A DNA stretch of 64,000 nucleotides from Candidatus Eisenbacteria bacterium (GCA_035577985.1 DATJZY010000132.1:31497-95496); one strand, 5' to 3'. Positions 8,339 to 17,503 are shown, counted from the first letter of the stretch. Made by a program: numbers and translations. The notes: generated from the sequence alone by a model not told the origin.

Positions 8339-8634
8339 TCGCCGGTTCCCATGCCGACCCTCTGCTGGCACCCGCCGCGCGCCTGGTGATGATCGGTCGC
8401 TTCAAGGCGATGAACGTGCAGGCGCTCGCCGACCACTTCGCCACGAAGTACCACTGGAACGAGGCCGAGGAAGCACGCGTCCGAGCCGCTGCGCGACTGG
8501 CGCGACCGGACCTATCGGTCGCACCGCGGGCGGCGTGTCGAGCCCACCGCGGCGTGAGCGTCTCCGGGTGCCATTGACCACTCGGTGGATCGCAGGGTAC
8601 GGACAGCGCCGGGTTTTTCTCAGGGAGGATGCGC
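8339..8634. other. Nearly 300-bp gap with one doubtful 62-codon frame
   Basis: Between the GFA gene and the glycine-zipper gene, the only sensible frame is 8389-8577 on the plus strand. It begins MIGRFKAMNVQALADHFATK and stays acidic/helical for about 45 residues before becoming Arg/Ala-rich. It has no good ribosome site and I recognise no family. It could be the front end of a decayed gene or a chance frame. No convincing promoter or terminator hairpin is visible here. Confidence 0.3.
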
Positions 8635-9120
8635 ATGCGAAGTGGCTGGATCGTCGTGGGGTTGCTCCTAGCCGCGCCCGCCCACGGCCAGGAGCAGTTC
8701 ATCTACCCGGGTAAGGGCCAGAATGCGCAGCAGCAGGAGAAGGACAAGTTCCAGTGCTACGGCTGGGCCAAGGGGCAGAGTGGCTTCGATCCGATGGCGC
8801 CACCGACGCCGAGGACGCCACCGCCTCCGCAGCGTGGCAGCAGCGTGATCGGCGGCGCGGTCACCGGCGGTGCCCTGGGAGCGGGCGTGGGTGCGATGGG
8901 TGGGGCGATCGCCGGGGGCAAGGCCGGTAAGGGCGCGAAGATCGGTGCCGCGACAGGCGGTCTCCTCGGCGGGATGAGCGCTGCCGGCGGGAATGCCCAG
9001 GCCAGTCAGGAGCGCCGTGAGTGGGAGAGGCGGGAAGCGAGCGCCTATGCGTCCGCGCGCCGGCAGTACAACCGCGCCTTCGCCGCGTGCATGGAAGGCC
9101 GCGGCTACACGGTGAAGTAG
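8635..9120 (+). CDS. Secreted glycine-zipper protein
   Basis: About 161 residues. A signal peptide (MRSGWIVVGLLLAAPAHG) with probable cleavage before QEQF is followed by a Gln/Lys-rich stretch, a Pro-rich hinge (PPTPRTPPPP) near 62, and a Gly/Ala-rich hydrophobic zipper near residues 72-115 (GAVTGGALGAGVGAMGGAIA). The charged C-terminal helix ends FAACMEGRGYTVK, typical of small glycine-zipper envelope proteins. The zipper could span or coat a membrane. The ATG at 8635 was chosen because GGGAGG at 8623-8628 sits six bases before it; the ATG at 8629 directly abuts that site. Function unknown. Confidence 0.82.
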   Translation: MRSGWIVVGLLLAAPAHGQEQFIYPGKGQNAQQQEKDKFQCYGWAKGQSGFDPMAPPTPRTPPPPQRGSSVIGGAVTGGALGAGVGAMGGAIAGGKAGKGAKIGAATGGLLGGMSAAGGNAQASQERREWERREASAYASARRQYNRAFAACMEGRGYTVK

Positions 9121-9138
9121 ATGACGAGGGGATTCCCG

Positions 9139-9531
9139 ATGCGAGATCTTGCAATCGTCCTGCCCGCGCTCGCGTTCCTCGCCGCGCCCGCTGCCGCCCG
9201 GGCCGCGGGACCGCTCGTGTGCGCGATCGTCGATGTCTTCGACTGCTCCGCCGGCGACTGTACGGAGGTGACGTCCGAGGCCGTCGGCGTGCCGGACCTC
9301 TTGCGCGTCGATCGCGACAAGAAGACGCTCACTGGGCTCGACCGCGAGTTCGGCCGTGCCGCGACCCCGCTCGCGTCGCTGGCGAGCGAGGGTGGGAAGA
9401 CCACGGCGCGCGCAAGCCACGGTGATCGTAGCCTGGTGCTGGTCGTCGAAGACGAATCGGGCGACGCGATGCTCACGGTGACCGATCACAAGGTGACGCT
9501 CGTGGCGTACGGTGAGTGCGCTGCTCCCTGA
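9139..9531 (+). CDS. Small secreted protein of unknown function
   Basis: About 130 residues with a signal peptide (MRDLAIVLPALAFLAAPAAARA) and a short mature domain containing four Cys. Three of them are clustered (VCAIVDVFDCSAGDC) and one lies near the C-terminus (GECAAP), which suggests disulfides in the periplasm. An internal stretch (PDLLRVDRDKKTLTGLDREF) looks like a beta-sandwich-type small domain, but I recognise no named family. GAGGGG at 9124-9129 favours the ATG at 9139; an ATG at 9121 directly after the previous stop is also in frame. Probably co-transcribed with the glycine-zipper gene. Confidence 0.65.
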   Translation: MRDLAIVLPALAFLAAPAAARAAGPLVCAIVDVFDCSAGDCTEVTSEAVGVPDLLRVDRDKKTLTGLDREFGRAATPLASLASEGGKTTARASHGDRSLVLVVEDESGDAMLTVTDHKVTLVAYGECAAP

Positions 9532-9606
9532 AGCCCGGCCCGTTGGGAAGCCGCCTCGAGCCTCCGGCCGCCTTGACTCGAGCGTCCCCGGTGCGATTCT
9601 CTTCGC

Positions 9607-10380
9607 GTGCCGTCCGCGCCACTCGCCGCGCCCTCCCCGCTGCTCCTCGCCCTGGAGGGGCGTGCCTGGTTCGAGCTGGCGGCGCTCCTCCCCGCCCTCC
9701 CCGCTCTCAGCAGCGCGCCGCGCGGCGACGGTCACCCGGTCCTCGTCCTGCCCGGCTATCTCGCCGACGATCGCTCGACCCGCGCGCTGCGCTGGTTCCT
9801 GCGCGACCGGGGCTACCATGCGCACGCCTCGCGCCTCGGCCGGAACCTCGGCCCGAAGCCGGAGACGATCAGCGGCCTCGTCGAGCGTCTGCACGCGCTG
9901 CACGAACGTCACGGACGCGCCGTGAGCGTCGTCGGCTGGAGCCTCGGTGGCATCTACGCGCGCGAGCTGGCGCGGGCGTTCCCCGACGAGGTCCGTCTGG
10001 TGATCACGCTCGCGAGCCCGTTCCGCGATCCGCTCGCGACCAACGTGGCGCGGCTCGCGCGGCTCGGCTTCGGCCCGCGTCCGGCCGGCAACCCGTCGGT
10101 CCCGCGCGACCGCCTGCGCGCGCCGCTCCGGGTTCCGGTCACCTCGTTCTACAGCGAGACGGACGGCATCGTCGCGTGGGAGAGCTGTCTCGACGAGGAA
10201 TCGCCGCGCGCCGAGAACCTCGGCGTGCAGAGCAGCCACTGCGGCATGGGGCACCACCCGACGGTGCTGCTCGCGATCGCCGATCGGTTGTCGCAGCCCG
10301 AAGGCGCGTGGCGGCCGTACGTTCCGGCGAGCTCGTCGTGGTGGCCGTTCGCGCCGATCGCGCGGCCCACCCCCGCGTAG
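9607..10380 (+). CDS. Alpha/beta-hydrolase, lipase-like
   Basis: 257 residues. The fold signatures are present: HPVLVLPGYLADD (strand and oxyanion region, about 43-55), the nucleophile elbow GWSLGG (Ser near residue 116), a candidate acidic residue in SETDGIV and a catalytic His in SSHCGMGHHP near the C-terminus. The family is close to cytosolic or membrane-associated esterases and triacylglycerol-lipase-like proteins. There is no export signal, and the GTG start at 9607 is the only one compatible with the conserved core. The wax-ester synthase follows at 10863 on the same strand, so a role in lipid turnover is possible but unproven. Confidence 0.8.
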   Translation: MPSAPLAAPSPLLLALEGRAWFELAALLPALPALSSAPRGDGHPVLVLPGYLADDRSTRALRWFLRDRGYHAHASRLGRNLGPKPETISGLVERLHALHERHGRAVSVVGWSLGGIYARELARAFPDEVRLVITLASPFRDPLATNVARLARLGFGPRPAGNPSVPRDRLRAPLRVPVTSFYSETDGIVAWESCLDEESPRAENLGVQSSHCGMGHHPTVLLAIADRLSQPEGAWRPYVPASSSWWPFAPIARPTPA

Positions 10381-10385
10381 CGCGG

Positions 10386-10643
10386 CTACGCTTCGCGGCG
10401 CGAGCGCACGATCGCGACCAGGAGCTCGCGGCCGATCCGCCACCCGACCACGCACAGGATGGCATCGCGCACCGTGACGACGTGCGCCGCGTGCGCCACG
10501 TCGGCGAGCGACACTCGCCCCAGGTCGTCGAGGACCGTCCAGGCGGTGCGCGCGCAGTAGACGAAGGCCGCGAGAAGCGCGATCGAGATGACGAAGCGGC
10601 TCGCGGCGCGGAAGAGCTCCCGCGCGCGCGTCGTCTCGATCAT
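10386..10643 (-). CDS. Small two-helix membrane protein of unknown function
   Basis: 85 residues (MIETTRARELFRAA...RSRREA) with two hydrophobic segments, about 16-34 (SRFVISIALLAAFVYCARTAW) split by a short charged loop, and 58-78 (a VRDAILCVVGWRIGRELLVA-type helix), and an Arg-rich tail. It is read divergently from the wax-ester synthase and converges with the hydrolase. I recognise no family. The ATG at 10643 is the natural start; longer upstream frames run through unrelated sequence. Confidence 0.55.
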   Translation of the reverse strand: MIETTRARELFRAASRFVISIALLAAFVYCARTAWTVLDDLGRVSLADVAHAAHVVTVRDAILCVVGWRIGRELLVAIVRSRREA

Positions 10644-10862
10644 GGTCAGATCGGCTGTCGCACCTGCCGTATAGTCCGAAGTGAAGGGCACGCGGCCGAG
10701 TGCAATGCGAATGCCAATTTTGTACACCGCCGGACGAGGCGCCGCGGCCGGCCGAGCGTCGCACCGGTGACGCGAGCGGCAATCGCGCGCCTCGGCCCAC
10801 GCCTTTACAGGGCGCCCGCGGCGGGTGTACGGCGTCCGAAACCCGTCAGCGCCGGAGGGAAC
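10644..10862. other. 219-bp divergent intergenic region upstream of wax-ester synthase
   Basis: Separates the two-helix membrane gene (minus) from the wax-ester synthase (plus). It contains a locally AT-rich patch (TGCCAATTTTGTACA, 10711-10725) in otherwise GC-rich DNA, a likely place for promoter melting. No convincing -35/-10 pair with correct spacing was found on either strand. GGAGGG at 10854-10859 serves as the ribosome site of the plus-strand gene. Confidence 0.4.
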
Positions 10863-12347
10863 ATGGCGACCGCCGCGTACGAGCGCCTCGGCTTTCTCGA
10901 CAACTCGTTCCTCATCGCCGAGAGCCCGACGAACCACATGCACATCGGCGGCACCGCCACCTACGAGGCGGGGCCGCTGCGCACGGCCGACGGCGGCATC
11001 GACGTCGAGCGCATCCGCGCCTACGTCGCGTCGCGCCTGCACCGCATTCCGCGCTACCGCCAGGTGCTCTACAACATGCCGATCGACGGGCATCCCGCCT
11101 GGGTCGACGACCAGCACTTCAACATCGACTACCACGTGCGGCACACCGGGCTGCCTCGCCCCGGGGACGACCGGCAGCTGAAGCGCCTCTCGGGCCGCAT
11201 CATGTCGCAGCAGCTCGATCGCTCGAAGCCCCTCTGGGAGATGTGGATCGTCGAGGGACTCGAGGGCGGCGACCGCTTCGCCATGATCACCAAGGTCCAC
11301 CACTGCATGATCGACGGCATGTCGAGCGTCGACCTGCTCGAGGTGCTGCTCACGCCGCGGCCGACGACCGAGATCGAGGCGCCGCCCCGCTGGGTGCCGC
11401 GGCGGATCCCGAACCGCTGGGAGCTCGTGCAGACGGAGACCATCCGCCGTGCGCGGCTGCCGTTCGAGACCGTCACGGGCATCCGCCGCGTGATCGCGGA
11501 AGCCGAGGATCCCCGCTCGAACATCCGCTCCATGCTGCGCGCGGTCCGCGACACCGTGAGCCTCGGGCTGCGCCGCTGCTCGGATACGCCGCTCAACAAG
11601 CCGATCGGCCCGCACCGCCGCCACGACTGGCTTGCCATGAACGTCGCCGACGTGAAGGCGGTGAAGAACCGGCTCGGCGGCTCGCTGAACGACGTCGTCC
11701 TCGCCACCGTCGCGGGGGCCGTGCAGCAGTTCCTGGAGGAGCGCCGGGTGAGCGTCGACGACCTCGAGTTCCGCGTCATGGCGCCCGTCAGCGTACGCAC
11801 GTCGGGCGAGCGCGGCACGCTCGGGAACCGCGTGTCGGCGTGGATCATCAATCTCCCGATCGCCGAGCGTGACCCGCGCAGGCGCCTCGAGCTGATCCAA
11901 CAGGAGACCTCGCGCCTCAAGTCCTCGAAGCAGGCGCTCGGCGCCGACCTCCTCACGCAGGCGGTGGCATGGACGCCGTCGACCCTCCTCTCGCTCGGCT
12001 CGCGCATGGCCATGCGGGCGCTGCCGTTCAACCTCGTCGTGACGAACGTGCCCGGACCACAGGTGCCCCTCTACCTCCTGGGCGCGCGCATGCTCGACAA
12101 CTACGGGCAGCTCCCGCTGACGGACTACCTGGGGCTCGGCATCGTCCTCTTCAGCTACGCCGGCAAGCTCTGCTGGGGCTTCACGGGGGACTGGGACCTG
12201 ATGCCCGACCTCGCCGACTTCGTGCGCGCCGTCGAGGAGTCGTTCGCGGACCTGTGCGCGGCCGCCGGCGTCCTCGGCGGCGGCGCGAGCGCCGAAGGCG
12301 GGCCGCCGATCCTGCCGCTGCGCCCGCCGGTCGACCTCCCCGAGTAG
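10863..12347 (+). CDS. Wax ester synthase / diacylglycerol acyltransferase (WS/DGAT family)
   Basis: 494 residues. The acyltransferase active-site motif HHxxxDG appears as HHCMIDG near residue 146. Other family blocks are PTNHMHIGG near 22, a GSLNDVVLATVAGA block near 278 and a C-terminal GARMLDNYGQLPLTDYLG-type region. These enzymes make wax esters or triacylglycerol at the cytoplasmic membrane from acyl-CoA and an alcohol or diacylglycerol, forming storage droplets. The ATG has a nearby GGAGGG. The nearest relatives by sequence style are the actinobacterial and proteobacterial bifunctional enzymes; substrate preference cannot be told. The adjacent lipase-like and acyl-CoA genes fit a neutral-lipid role. 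Confidence 0.93.
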   Translation: MATAAYERLGFLDNSFLIAESPTNHMHIGGTATYEAGPLRTADGGIDVERIRAYVASRLHRIPRYRQVLYNMPIDGHPAWVDDQHFNIDYHVRHTGLPRPGDDRQLKRLSGRIMSQQLDRSKPLWEMWIVEGLEGGDRFAMITKVHHCMIDGMSSVDLLEVLLTPRPTTEIEAPPRWVPRRIPNRWELVQTETIRRARLPFETVTGIRRVIAEAEDPRSNIRSMLRAVRDTVSLGLRRCSDTPLNKPIGPHRRHDWLAMNVADVKAVKNRLGGSLNDVVLATVAGAVQQFLEERRVSVDDLEFRVMAPVSVRTSGERGTLGNRVSAWIINLPIAERDPRRRLELIQQETSRLKSSKQALGADLLTQAVAWTPSTLLSLGSRMAMRALPFNLVVTNVPGPQVPLYLLGARMLDNYGQLPLTDYLGLGIVLFSYAGKLCWGFTGDWDLMPDLADFVRAVEESFADLCAAAGVLGGGASAEGGPPILPLRPPVDLPE

Positions 12348-12386
12348 CATTCGACCCAACCGTCACGGTCGGCTATCGCCGTCCCG

Positions 12387-13310
12387 ATGAAGGTCCGCGT
12401 CGGACTCGGCATCGCGAACTTCCCGTTCTCGGACGCGCGCGGCTTCTGGCGCTGGATCGAGCGCTGCGAGGACTCGAGCGTGGACTCGATCTGGCAGACC
12501 GATCGCCTCGTCTCGCCGATCCCCCAGCTCGAGTCGATGACCGCCATGGCCGCGCTCGCGGGCGCGACCGAGCGCCTCAAGTTCGGCATGAACGTCACCG
12601 TCGTCACGTTCCGCGACCCGCTCGTGCTGGCCCGCGAGTGCGCCACGATCGACTACCTCTCGAACGGACGGCTGCTCCCGGCCTTCGGCGTCGGGCCCGA
12701 CATCGCGCCCGAGTGGCAGGCGACGGGCCGCTCGCCCGACGGCCGCGGCAAGCAGGTCGACGAGGCGCTCGAGATCATGGCGCGCCTGTGGATGGGGGAG
12801 CGCGTCACCTTCGAGGGCCAGCACTACCGCTACCGCGACGTGCAGATCGCGCCGCTACCCGTGCAACGACCGCTGCCGCTCTGGATCGGCGGGCGGAGCG
12901 GGGCCGCGATCCGGCGCACGGCGAAGCTCGGCACGGGCTGGCTCGGCGGCGTCGAATCGCCCGAGCAGGTGGCGCCGATCGTCGCCGGCATCAAGGAGGC
13001 GTCGGCCGCCGCGGGACGTCCGATCGACCCCGATCACTTCGGCGCGGCGTTCGGCTTCCGTTTCGGCACCTGGGACGACCCCATCGTCCAGAAGACGGCG
13101 CGCATCCTCTCGGCGCTCGCGAAGACGAGCGATCCGCGGCGGCACGCCGCCGTCGGCGGTGCCGCCGAGATCCTCGCGCGCATCGAAGAGTTCAAGGCCG
13201 CCGGCATCTCGAAATTCGTGCTCCGGCCGGTCGCGTTCGGCGACGCGGAGATGATCGAGCAGACCGAGCGCCTGATCGGCGAGGTCCTGCCCGCGGTGCA
13301 CGGCGCCTGA
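12387..13310 (+). CDS. LLM-class flavin-dependent oxidoreductase (luciferase-like, possibly F420-dependent)
   Basis: 307 residues with the bacterial-luciferase-like TIM barrel: MKVRVGLGIANFPFSD at the start, LESMTAMAALAGATERLKFG near 50, ARECATIDYLSNGRL near 80, FGVGPDIAPEWQATG near 100, and LPLWIGGRSGAAIRR near 165. Proteins with this pattern use F420 or FMN, and the many other F420-type enzymes in this window favour F420. The substrate is unknown. It lies 39 bp after the wax-ester synthase and its stop codon overlaps the next start (TGATG), so the pair is probably translated together. Confidence 0.85.
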   Translation: MKVRVGLGIANFPFSDARGFWRWIERCEDSSVDSIWQTDRLVSPIPQLESMTAMAALAGATERLKFGMNVTVVTFRDPLVLARECATIDYLSNGRLLPAFGVGPDIAPEWQATGRSPDGRGKQVDEALEIMARLWMGERVTFEGQHYRYRDVQIAPLPVQRPLPLWIGGRSGAAIRRTAKLGTGWLGGVESPEQVAPIVAGIKEASAAAGRPIDPDHFGAAFGFRFGTWDDPIVQKTARILSALAKTSDPRRHAAVGGAAEILARIEEFKAAGISKFVLRPVAFGDAEMIEQTERLIGEVLPAVHGA

Positions 13311-13987
13311 TGTGCACGATCCTCGTCCGCTACGATCCGGCCGGCGACCCGCTCGTGGTCGTCGCGGCGAATCGGGACGAGTTCCGCGGGCGGCTCGCCG
13401 ACGACCCGATGGAGATCGCGCCGCGCGTCTTCGCGGGCCGCGACCGGACGGCCGGCGGCACGTGGCTCGCGGTATCGCCCGCCGGCATCGCGGCGCTCAC
13501 GAACGTCCGCTCGGGGCCGCGCGATCCCGCGGCGCCGTCGCGCGGCGCGCTGCCGCTGGCGGCGCTGGCGGGCCCACTGCCGGCCGATCTGACGCCGTAC
13601 AATTCGTTCAACCTCCTCGTCGTCGACCGCACCGGCGCGCGCGTCGTCACGCACGAGGGTGCCGGCCGGCCGACCTACACGACGCCGCTCTGGCCCGGCT
13701 CGCACGTGATCGACAACGAGGCGTTCGGGCGGCCGTCGCCACGCGTGCGGCGGGCGGCGGCGCTCCTCGATGGCGCGGCGCCCGGCTTCGCGCTCCTCGC
13801 CGACCACGGCCACGGGGCCGAGGACGGCCTCTGCCACGACGGCGAGGAGTACGGTACGGTGTCGGCGACGCTCATCGCGCTCGATCGGGATTTCCACGTC
13901 GTCCGTTACGAGCACGTGAGCGGCTCGCCGTGTCGCGGCCTGCCGGTCGATCTCACGGCGCGTGCCCGAGACGTCACCGGCGGATAG
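13310..13987 (+). CDS. NRDE family protein (Tango2-like)
   Basis: 225 residues beginning MCTILVRYD, with the family motif NRDEF at about 21-25, then GGTWLAVSPAGIAALTN near 55, and PYNSFNLLVVD. The conserved Cys2 and the fold suggest an N-terminal-nucleophile-like hydrolase scaffold. Eukaryotic relatives (TANGO2) are linked to lipid and haem handling, but bacterial function is not settled. The ATG overlaps the stop of the LLM oxidoreductase gene by one base. Confidence 0.88.
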   Translation: MCTILVRYDPAGDPLVVVAANRDEFRGRLADDPMEIAPRVFAGRDRTAGGTWLAVSPAGIAALTNVRSGPRDPAAPSRGALPLAALAGPLPADLTPYNSFNLLVVDRTGARVVTHEGAGRPTYTTPLWPGSHVIDNEAFGRPSPRVRRAAALLDGAAPGFALLADHGHGAEDGLCHDGEEYGTVSATLIALDRDFHVVRYEHVSGSPCRGLPVDLTARARDVTGG

Positions 13988-14059
13988 CTCCGGAGTATTC
14001 GCGCCGAGGGCGTCGAAGAGCCGTGGTCGCCTGGCCGCCGCCGTGGTAGATGCCGATCC

Positions 14060-14635
14060 GTGCCGCTCGCGAAGCGCTACGCCACGTACGAAGACCTCGA
14101 AGCGGTACCCGACACGAAGGTCGCGGAGCTGATCGAGGGCGACCTCTTCGTGAGCCCGCGGCCGGCGTCCCCGCATGCGCGAGCCGCGACGACCATCGGC
14201 ATGATGCTGGGCGACGGCTTCGACGGCCCGGCTTCGCCTGCCGGCAAGCCCGGTGGCTGGTGGATCCTCTTCGAGCCCGAGCTGCACCTCGATGCCAACG
14301 TGCTCGTCCCGGACCTGGCGGCGTGGCGCCGCGAGCACATGCCGAGGATGCCGAACGTCACCGCCTTTACGCAGTCGCCCGACTGGGTGTGCGAGGTCGT
14401 CTCGCCGACGACCGCCGTCCTCGACCGCGGTCGAAAGATGGCGATCTACGCGCGCCACGGTGTCGTGCATCTCTGGATCGTCGACCCGATCGCGCGCACG
14501 CTCGAGGTCTACCGGCTCGAGGGCGAGCGCTGGATCGTCGCCGGCAACTACGGTGGAGCCGCTCCGCTGCGAGCCGAGCCGTTCGACGCCGTGACGGTCG
14601 ACCCGTCGCGCTGGTGGCTCGAGCTCGAGCCCTGA
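14060..14635 (+). CDS. Uma2-family putative restriction-endonuclease-like protein
   Basis: 191 residues. The start (YATYEDLEAVPDTKVAELIEGDLF) and the PD-(D/E)xK-like core are typical of the Uma2/DUF820 family: VLVPDLAAWR near 82, WVCEVVSPTT near 110, KMAIYARHGVVHLWIVDP near 132. The Asp, Glu and Lys expected for the nuclease-like site are all present. These genes are abundant in cyanobacteria and some metagenome phyla and have no agreed function. The GTG at 14060 is the first start of the frame and fits the family length. It converges with the sulfatase gene five bases away. Confidence 0.85.
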   Translation: MPLAKRYATYEDLEAVPDTKVAELIEGDLFVSPRPASPHARAATTIGMMLGDGFDGPASPAGKPGGWWILFEPELHLDANVLVPDLAAWRREHMPRMPNVTAFTQSPDWVCEVVSPTTAVLDRGRKMAIYARHGVVHLWIVDPIARTLEVYRLEGERWIVAGNYGGAAPLRAEPFDAVTVDPSRWWLELEP

Positions 14636-14640
14636 AGACG

Positions 14641-16479
14641 CTACTCGGCGGAGCCGTGCGCCGCGGGATCGACGGCCTTCGTCCCCGCGGCGGCGAGGTC
14701 CGGCAAGCCCAGCTTCTCGGTCCAGACGTCCACCTCGTCGCGCATCCGTCCCACCGCGAGGCGGTCGCGCATCGACAGATCCTCCTCTTCCTTCGGATCG
14801 GCGTCGAGGTCGAAGAGATAGATCCCGCCCGGCCGCGCCTCGATCAGCTTGTGGCGCCCGACGCGATACGCGCGCGAGCGCGCGCTCCTGCGCAGGAGCG
14901 GATCGTCGTCGCCCTCGCGCGCGCTTCCCGGCATGGCCGCATACTGCTCGGAGAGCACGGGGCCTTCGTGCGGTCCGCCCCGGATCACGGACATGAGCGA
15001 GCCCACCTGCGTCGAGGGGACGGGCGGGAGCCCGGCCAGGTCGAGGACAGTCGCGTAGACACCGACCGTCGACACCGGGGTCGCGATGCGGACGCCGGCC
15101 GGAATACGCGGCGGATAGCGGATCGCGAGCGGCACGTGCAGCGCCTGCTCGTAGAGCGAGTGGCCGTGGCCGAACTCGCCGTGGTCGCCCAGCAGCTCGC
15201 CGTGGTCGGCGAGCACGACGACGATGGTGTGATCGAGCGTCCCGCGGTTGCGGAGCGCGTCCACGACCCGTCCGAGGAGGTGGTCCGCATAGGCGACGCC
15301 GGCGTCGTACATCGCCGCCGCCAGCTCGGCGGCGTCGCGCCCCGCCGGCAGGTCGCCGCCGAACTGCGCCATCAGGAGCTGGGACGACAGGCCGCGCAGC
15401 TCGCGGCGCGGGCGCGTCGTGAAGCGCGAGAGGTAGTCGGGTGGAAGCTGGTGATACGGGAGCTGCGCTTCGACGAAGTCGAGGAACGCGAACGCAGGCC
15501 GGCCGTCCTTCGGTCGTGCGGCGAGCCAGTCCTCGAAGGTCGTCGTCACGGCGGCGCCGCCCTTGTCGCCGCCGTCCCACCCGAGGCGATCGAGCAGCCG
15601 GTACGTCGCCAGGAAGGGCCGCGCGGCGTCCCCGCGGCGCCACGCCTCGTCGGTCCACGCGAAGCCGCGCACCATGCCGAGGCTGTCGCTGATCCAGGCG
15701 TTGGCGGTGAACGAGCGCGTGTCCCAGCCGTCGCGCGCGAGCGTCTCCGCCAGCGTCGGCGTGCCACCGTCCAGGAACGGATGCTCGTCGTGCGCGCCGT
15801 GCGCCGACACGAACCGCCCGGTGAAGAGCGAGGCGTGCGACGGGAGCGACCAGGTGGCGGGTGAGACGGCGTCGAGGAAGAGCGCGCCGCCGGCGGCGAG
15901 CGCGTCGAAGTTGGGCGTCGTCGGCCGCATGTAGCCGTATGCCGACACGTGGTCCGCACGCACGGTGTCGAGCACGACGACGACGACGTCCGGCGCTCCC
16001 GGCGGCGCGACGCCCGGCGCGACCGGCGCGAGGGCGGGCGCCCGGCGCCGCGCGCTCACCTCGGGCGCCACGAGCCCTGCGGCGAGCAGCAAGACGCCGA
16101 GCACGACCGGAAGCCAGCGCCGGCGGCGCGCGAGGAGGGCGCCGCCCCCGCCGAGCGCGAGGGCGGCCATCGGCGGCGCGAACGCGAGGATCCGCGCCGC
16201 CGTTCCGTCCGGGGCCGCGTATTCCTGGATCGCGATCCACACGGCCGTCATCGTGAGCCAATGCCAGCCCGCTCCCTTCGCACGCACCGGGGCCGTCACG
16301 ATGCCGACGGCGACGGCGAGCCCGCCGCCGAGGGCCGCACCCGTCGCGAGCAATCCGAGCGGCGGATGGATCCCGAGGACGAGAATCCGGCGGGCGTTCA
16401 GCCACACCTCGACCACCGACACCGCGAGGCCGAAGCCGGCGCCCGCGAGCGCGGCCGCGGCCCACAGGCGCGCGCTCAT
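14641..16479 (-). CDS. Membrane-anchored sulfatase / alkaline-phosphatase-superfamily hydrolase
   Basis: 612 residues. Several hydrophobic helices occupy about residues 5-140, then a metal-hydrolase domain facing the periplasm. The metal-binding DTVRADHVSAYGY starts near D171. The nucleophile region is TWSLPSHASLFTG, with Ser211 at the position where type-I sulfatases carry the formylglycine Cys/Ser. The Arg expected two residues after the Pro is absent, as is common in this membrane subgroup. Further metal motifs are ADHGELLGDHGEFGHG near 430. The substrate may be a sulfate or phosphate ester on a lipid or glycan. No sulfatase-maturing enzyme is in the window. Confidence 0.87.
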   Translation of the reverse strand: MSARLWAAAALAGAGFGLAVSVVEVWLNARRILVLGIHPPLGLLATGAALGGGLAVAVGIVTAPVRAKGAGWHWLTMTAVWIAIQEYAAPDGTAARILAFAPPMAALALGGGGALLARRRRWLPVVLGVLLLAAGLVAPEVSARRRAPALAPVAPGVAPPGAPDVVVVVLDTVRADHVSAYGYMRPTTPNFDALAAGGALFLDAVSPATWSLPSHASLFTGRFVSAHGAHDEHPFLDGGTPTLAETLARDGWDTRSFTANAWISDSLGMVRGFAWTDEAWRRGDAARPFLATYRLLDRLGWDGGDKGGAAVTTTFEDWLAARPKDGRPAFAFLDFVEAQLPYHQLPPDYLSRFTTRPRRELRGLSSQLLMAQFGGDLPAGRDAAELAAAMYDAGVAYADHLLGRVVDALRNRGTLDHTIVVVLADHGELLGDHGEFGHGHSLYEQALHVPLAIRYPPRIPAGVRIATPVSTVGVYATVLDLAGLPPVPSTQVGSLMSVIRGGPHEGPVLSEQYAAMPGSAREGDDDPLLRRSARSRAYRVGRHKLIEARPGGIYLFDLDADPKEEEDLSMRDRLAVGRMRDEVDVWTEKLGLPDLAAAGTKAVDPAAHGSAE

Positions 16480-16486
16480 CGGTCGC

Positions 16487-17503
16487 CTAACCCATCGGGT
16501 ACAGGATCTCGCGCGTCACCTGATCGCACGCCTTGCGTACGTCGGCGGCGAGCTCGACCTCGGCGCCGCGCAGGAGATCCGGAAGCTGGTCCGGGCTCGT
16601 CGCGCCGACGATGGTCGAGCCGACGAAGTCGTGCGTGAGCGTCCAGGCGACGGCGAGCGTCACCGTCGACATCCCCGCCTTGAGGGCGATCTCCGCGAAG
16701 CGCGCCGTCGAGGCGAGCGTCTTCTCGTTCACGAAGCGGCGGGTCATCGCCTGCGTGCGCGGGCTCGATTCCCGGTAGTCGCTGAAGCGCGCGCCGGCGG
16801 GCCAGCGGCCGTCCTGGTACTTGCCGGAGAGCACGCCGCCCGCGATCGGGCTGTAGGGCAGGCAGCTCACGTGCTCGCGCCGGCACACCTCGGCGAGCGC
16901 GTCCTCGAAGCGACGATTGAGCAGGCTGAAGTTGTTCTGGATCGTCTCGGTGCGCGGCAGGCCGTGGGCGTCGGCCTCCCACAGCGCCTTCGTGAGGCCG
17001 TAGGGCGTCTCGTTGCTGCAGCCGACGACGCGCACCTTGCCGGCGTCGACGACGCGCGCGAGCCCCTCGAGCGTCTCCTCGATCGGGACGTCGCGGCTCG
17101 GCCAGTGCGTCTGGTAGAGGTCGATGTAGTCGGTGCCGAGCCGGCGCAGCGAGGCGTCGACGGCGTGTGCGATCGAGTGGCGGTCGAGGTCGCCCTTGCC
17201 GCCGCGAACGGGCGCCTGGAACCATCCGCCGGCCGGTCCGGCGATCTTGGTCGCGACGAAGACGGCCTCGCGCGGGTGGTGCTTCAGCCACTTGCCGACG
17301 ATCTCCTCGGTGCGGCCGACCCACTTCGCGTCGGGCGGCACGGGATAGACCTCGGCCGCGTCGAGGAAGTCGACGCCGGCCTCGAAGGCGCGATCCAGGA
17401 TCGCGAGGCTCGCCGCCTCGTCGGCCATCGAGCCGAACGTCATCGTCCCCATGCAGATCTCGGAGACGACGAGCCCGCTGCGTCCGAGGCGACGGCGCTT
17501 CAT
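16487..17503 (-). CDS. Aldo/keto reductase
   Basis: 338 residues. The NAD(P)H-dependent TIM-barrel signatures are clear: LGRSGLVVSEICMGTMTFG at the start, catalytic Asp48 and Tyr53 in FLDAAEVYP, Lys near 87 (VATKIAG), His in YQTHWP near 127, and the nucleotide-binding tail SPDQLPDLL. The block before the Tyr is like that of Tas-type reductases. The ATG overlaps the stop of the upstream acyl-CoA dehydrogenase by four bases (ATGA), so the two are translationally coupled. Substrate unknown. Confidence 0.9.
   Translation of the reverse strand: MKRRRLGRSGLVVSEICMGTMTFGSMADEAASLAILDRAFEAGVDFLDAAEVYPVPPDAKWVGRTEEIVGKWLKHHPREAVFVATKIAGPAGGWFQAPVRGGKGDLDRHSIAHAVDASLRRLGTDYIDLYQTHWPSRDVPIEETLEGLARVVDAGKVRVVGCSNETPYGLTKALWEADAHGLPRTETIQNNFSLLNRRFEDALAEVCRREHVSCLPYSPIAGGVLSGKYQDGRWPAGARFSDYRESSPRTQAMTRRFVNEKTLASTARFAEIALKAGMSTVTLAVAWTLTHDFVGSTIVGATSPDQLPDLLRGAEVELAADVRKACDQVTREILYPMG

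Noticed and set aside
13034..16465. Open frame over 1100 codons antisense to the NRDE, Uma2 and sulfatase genes
   Set aside because: Very long antisense frames are expected in GC-rich DNA. The product is an Arg/Ala/Pro-rich low-complexity string, and the other strand encodes recognisable proteins.
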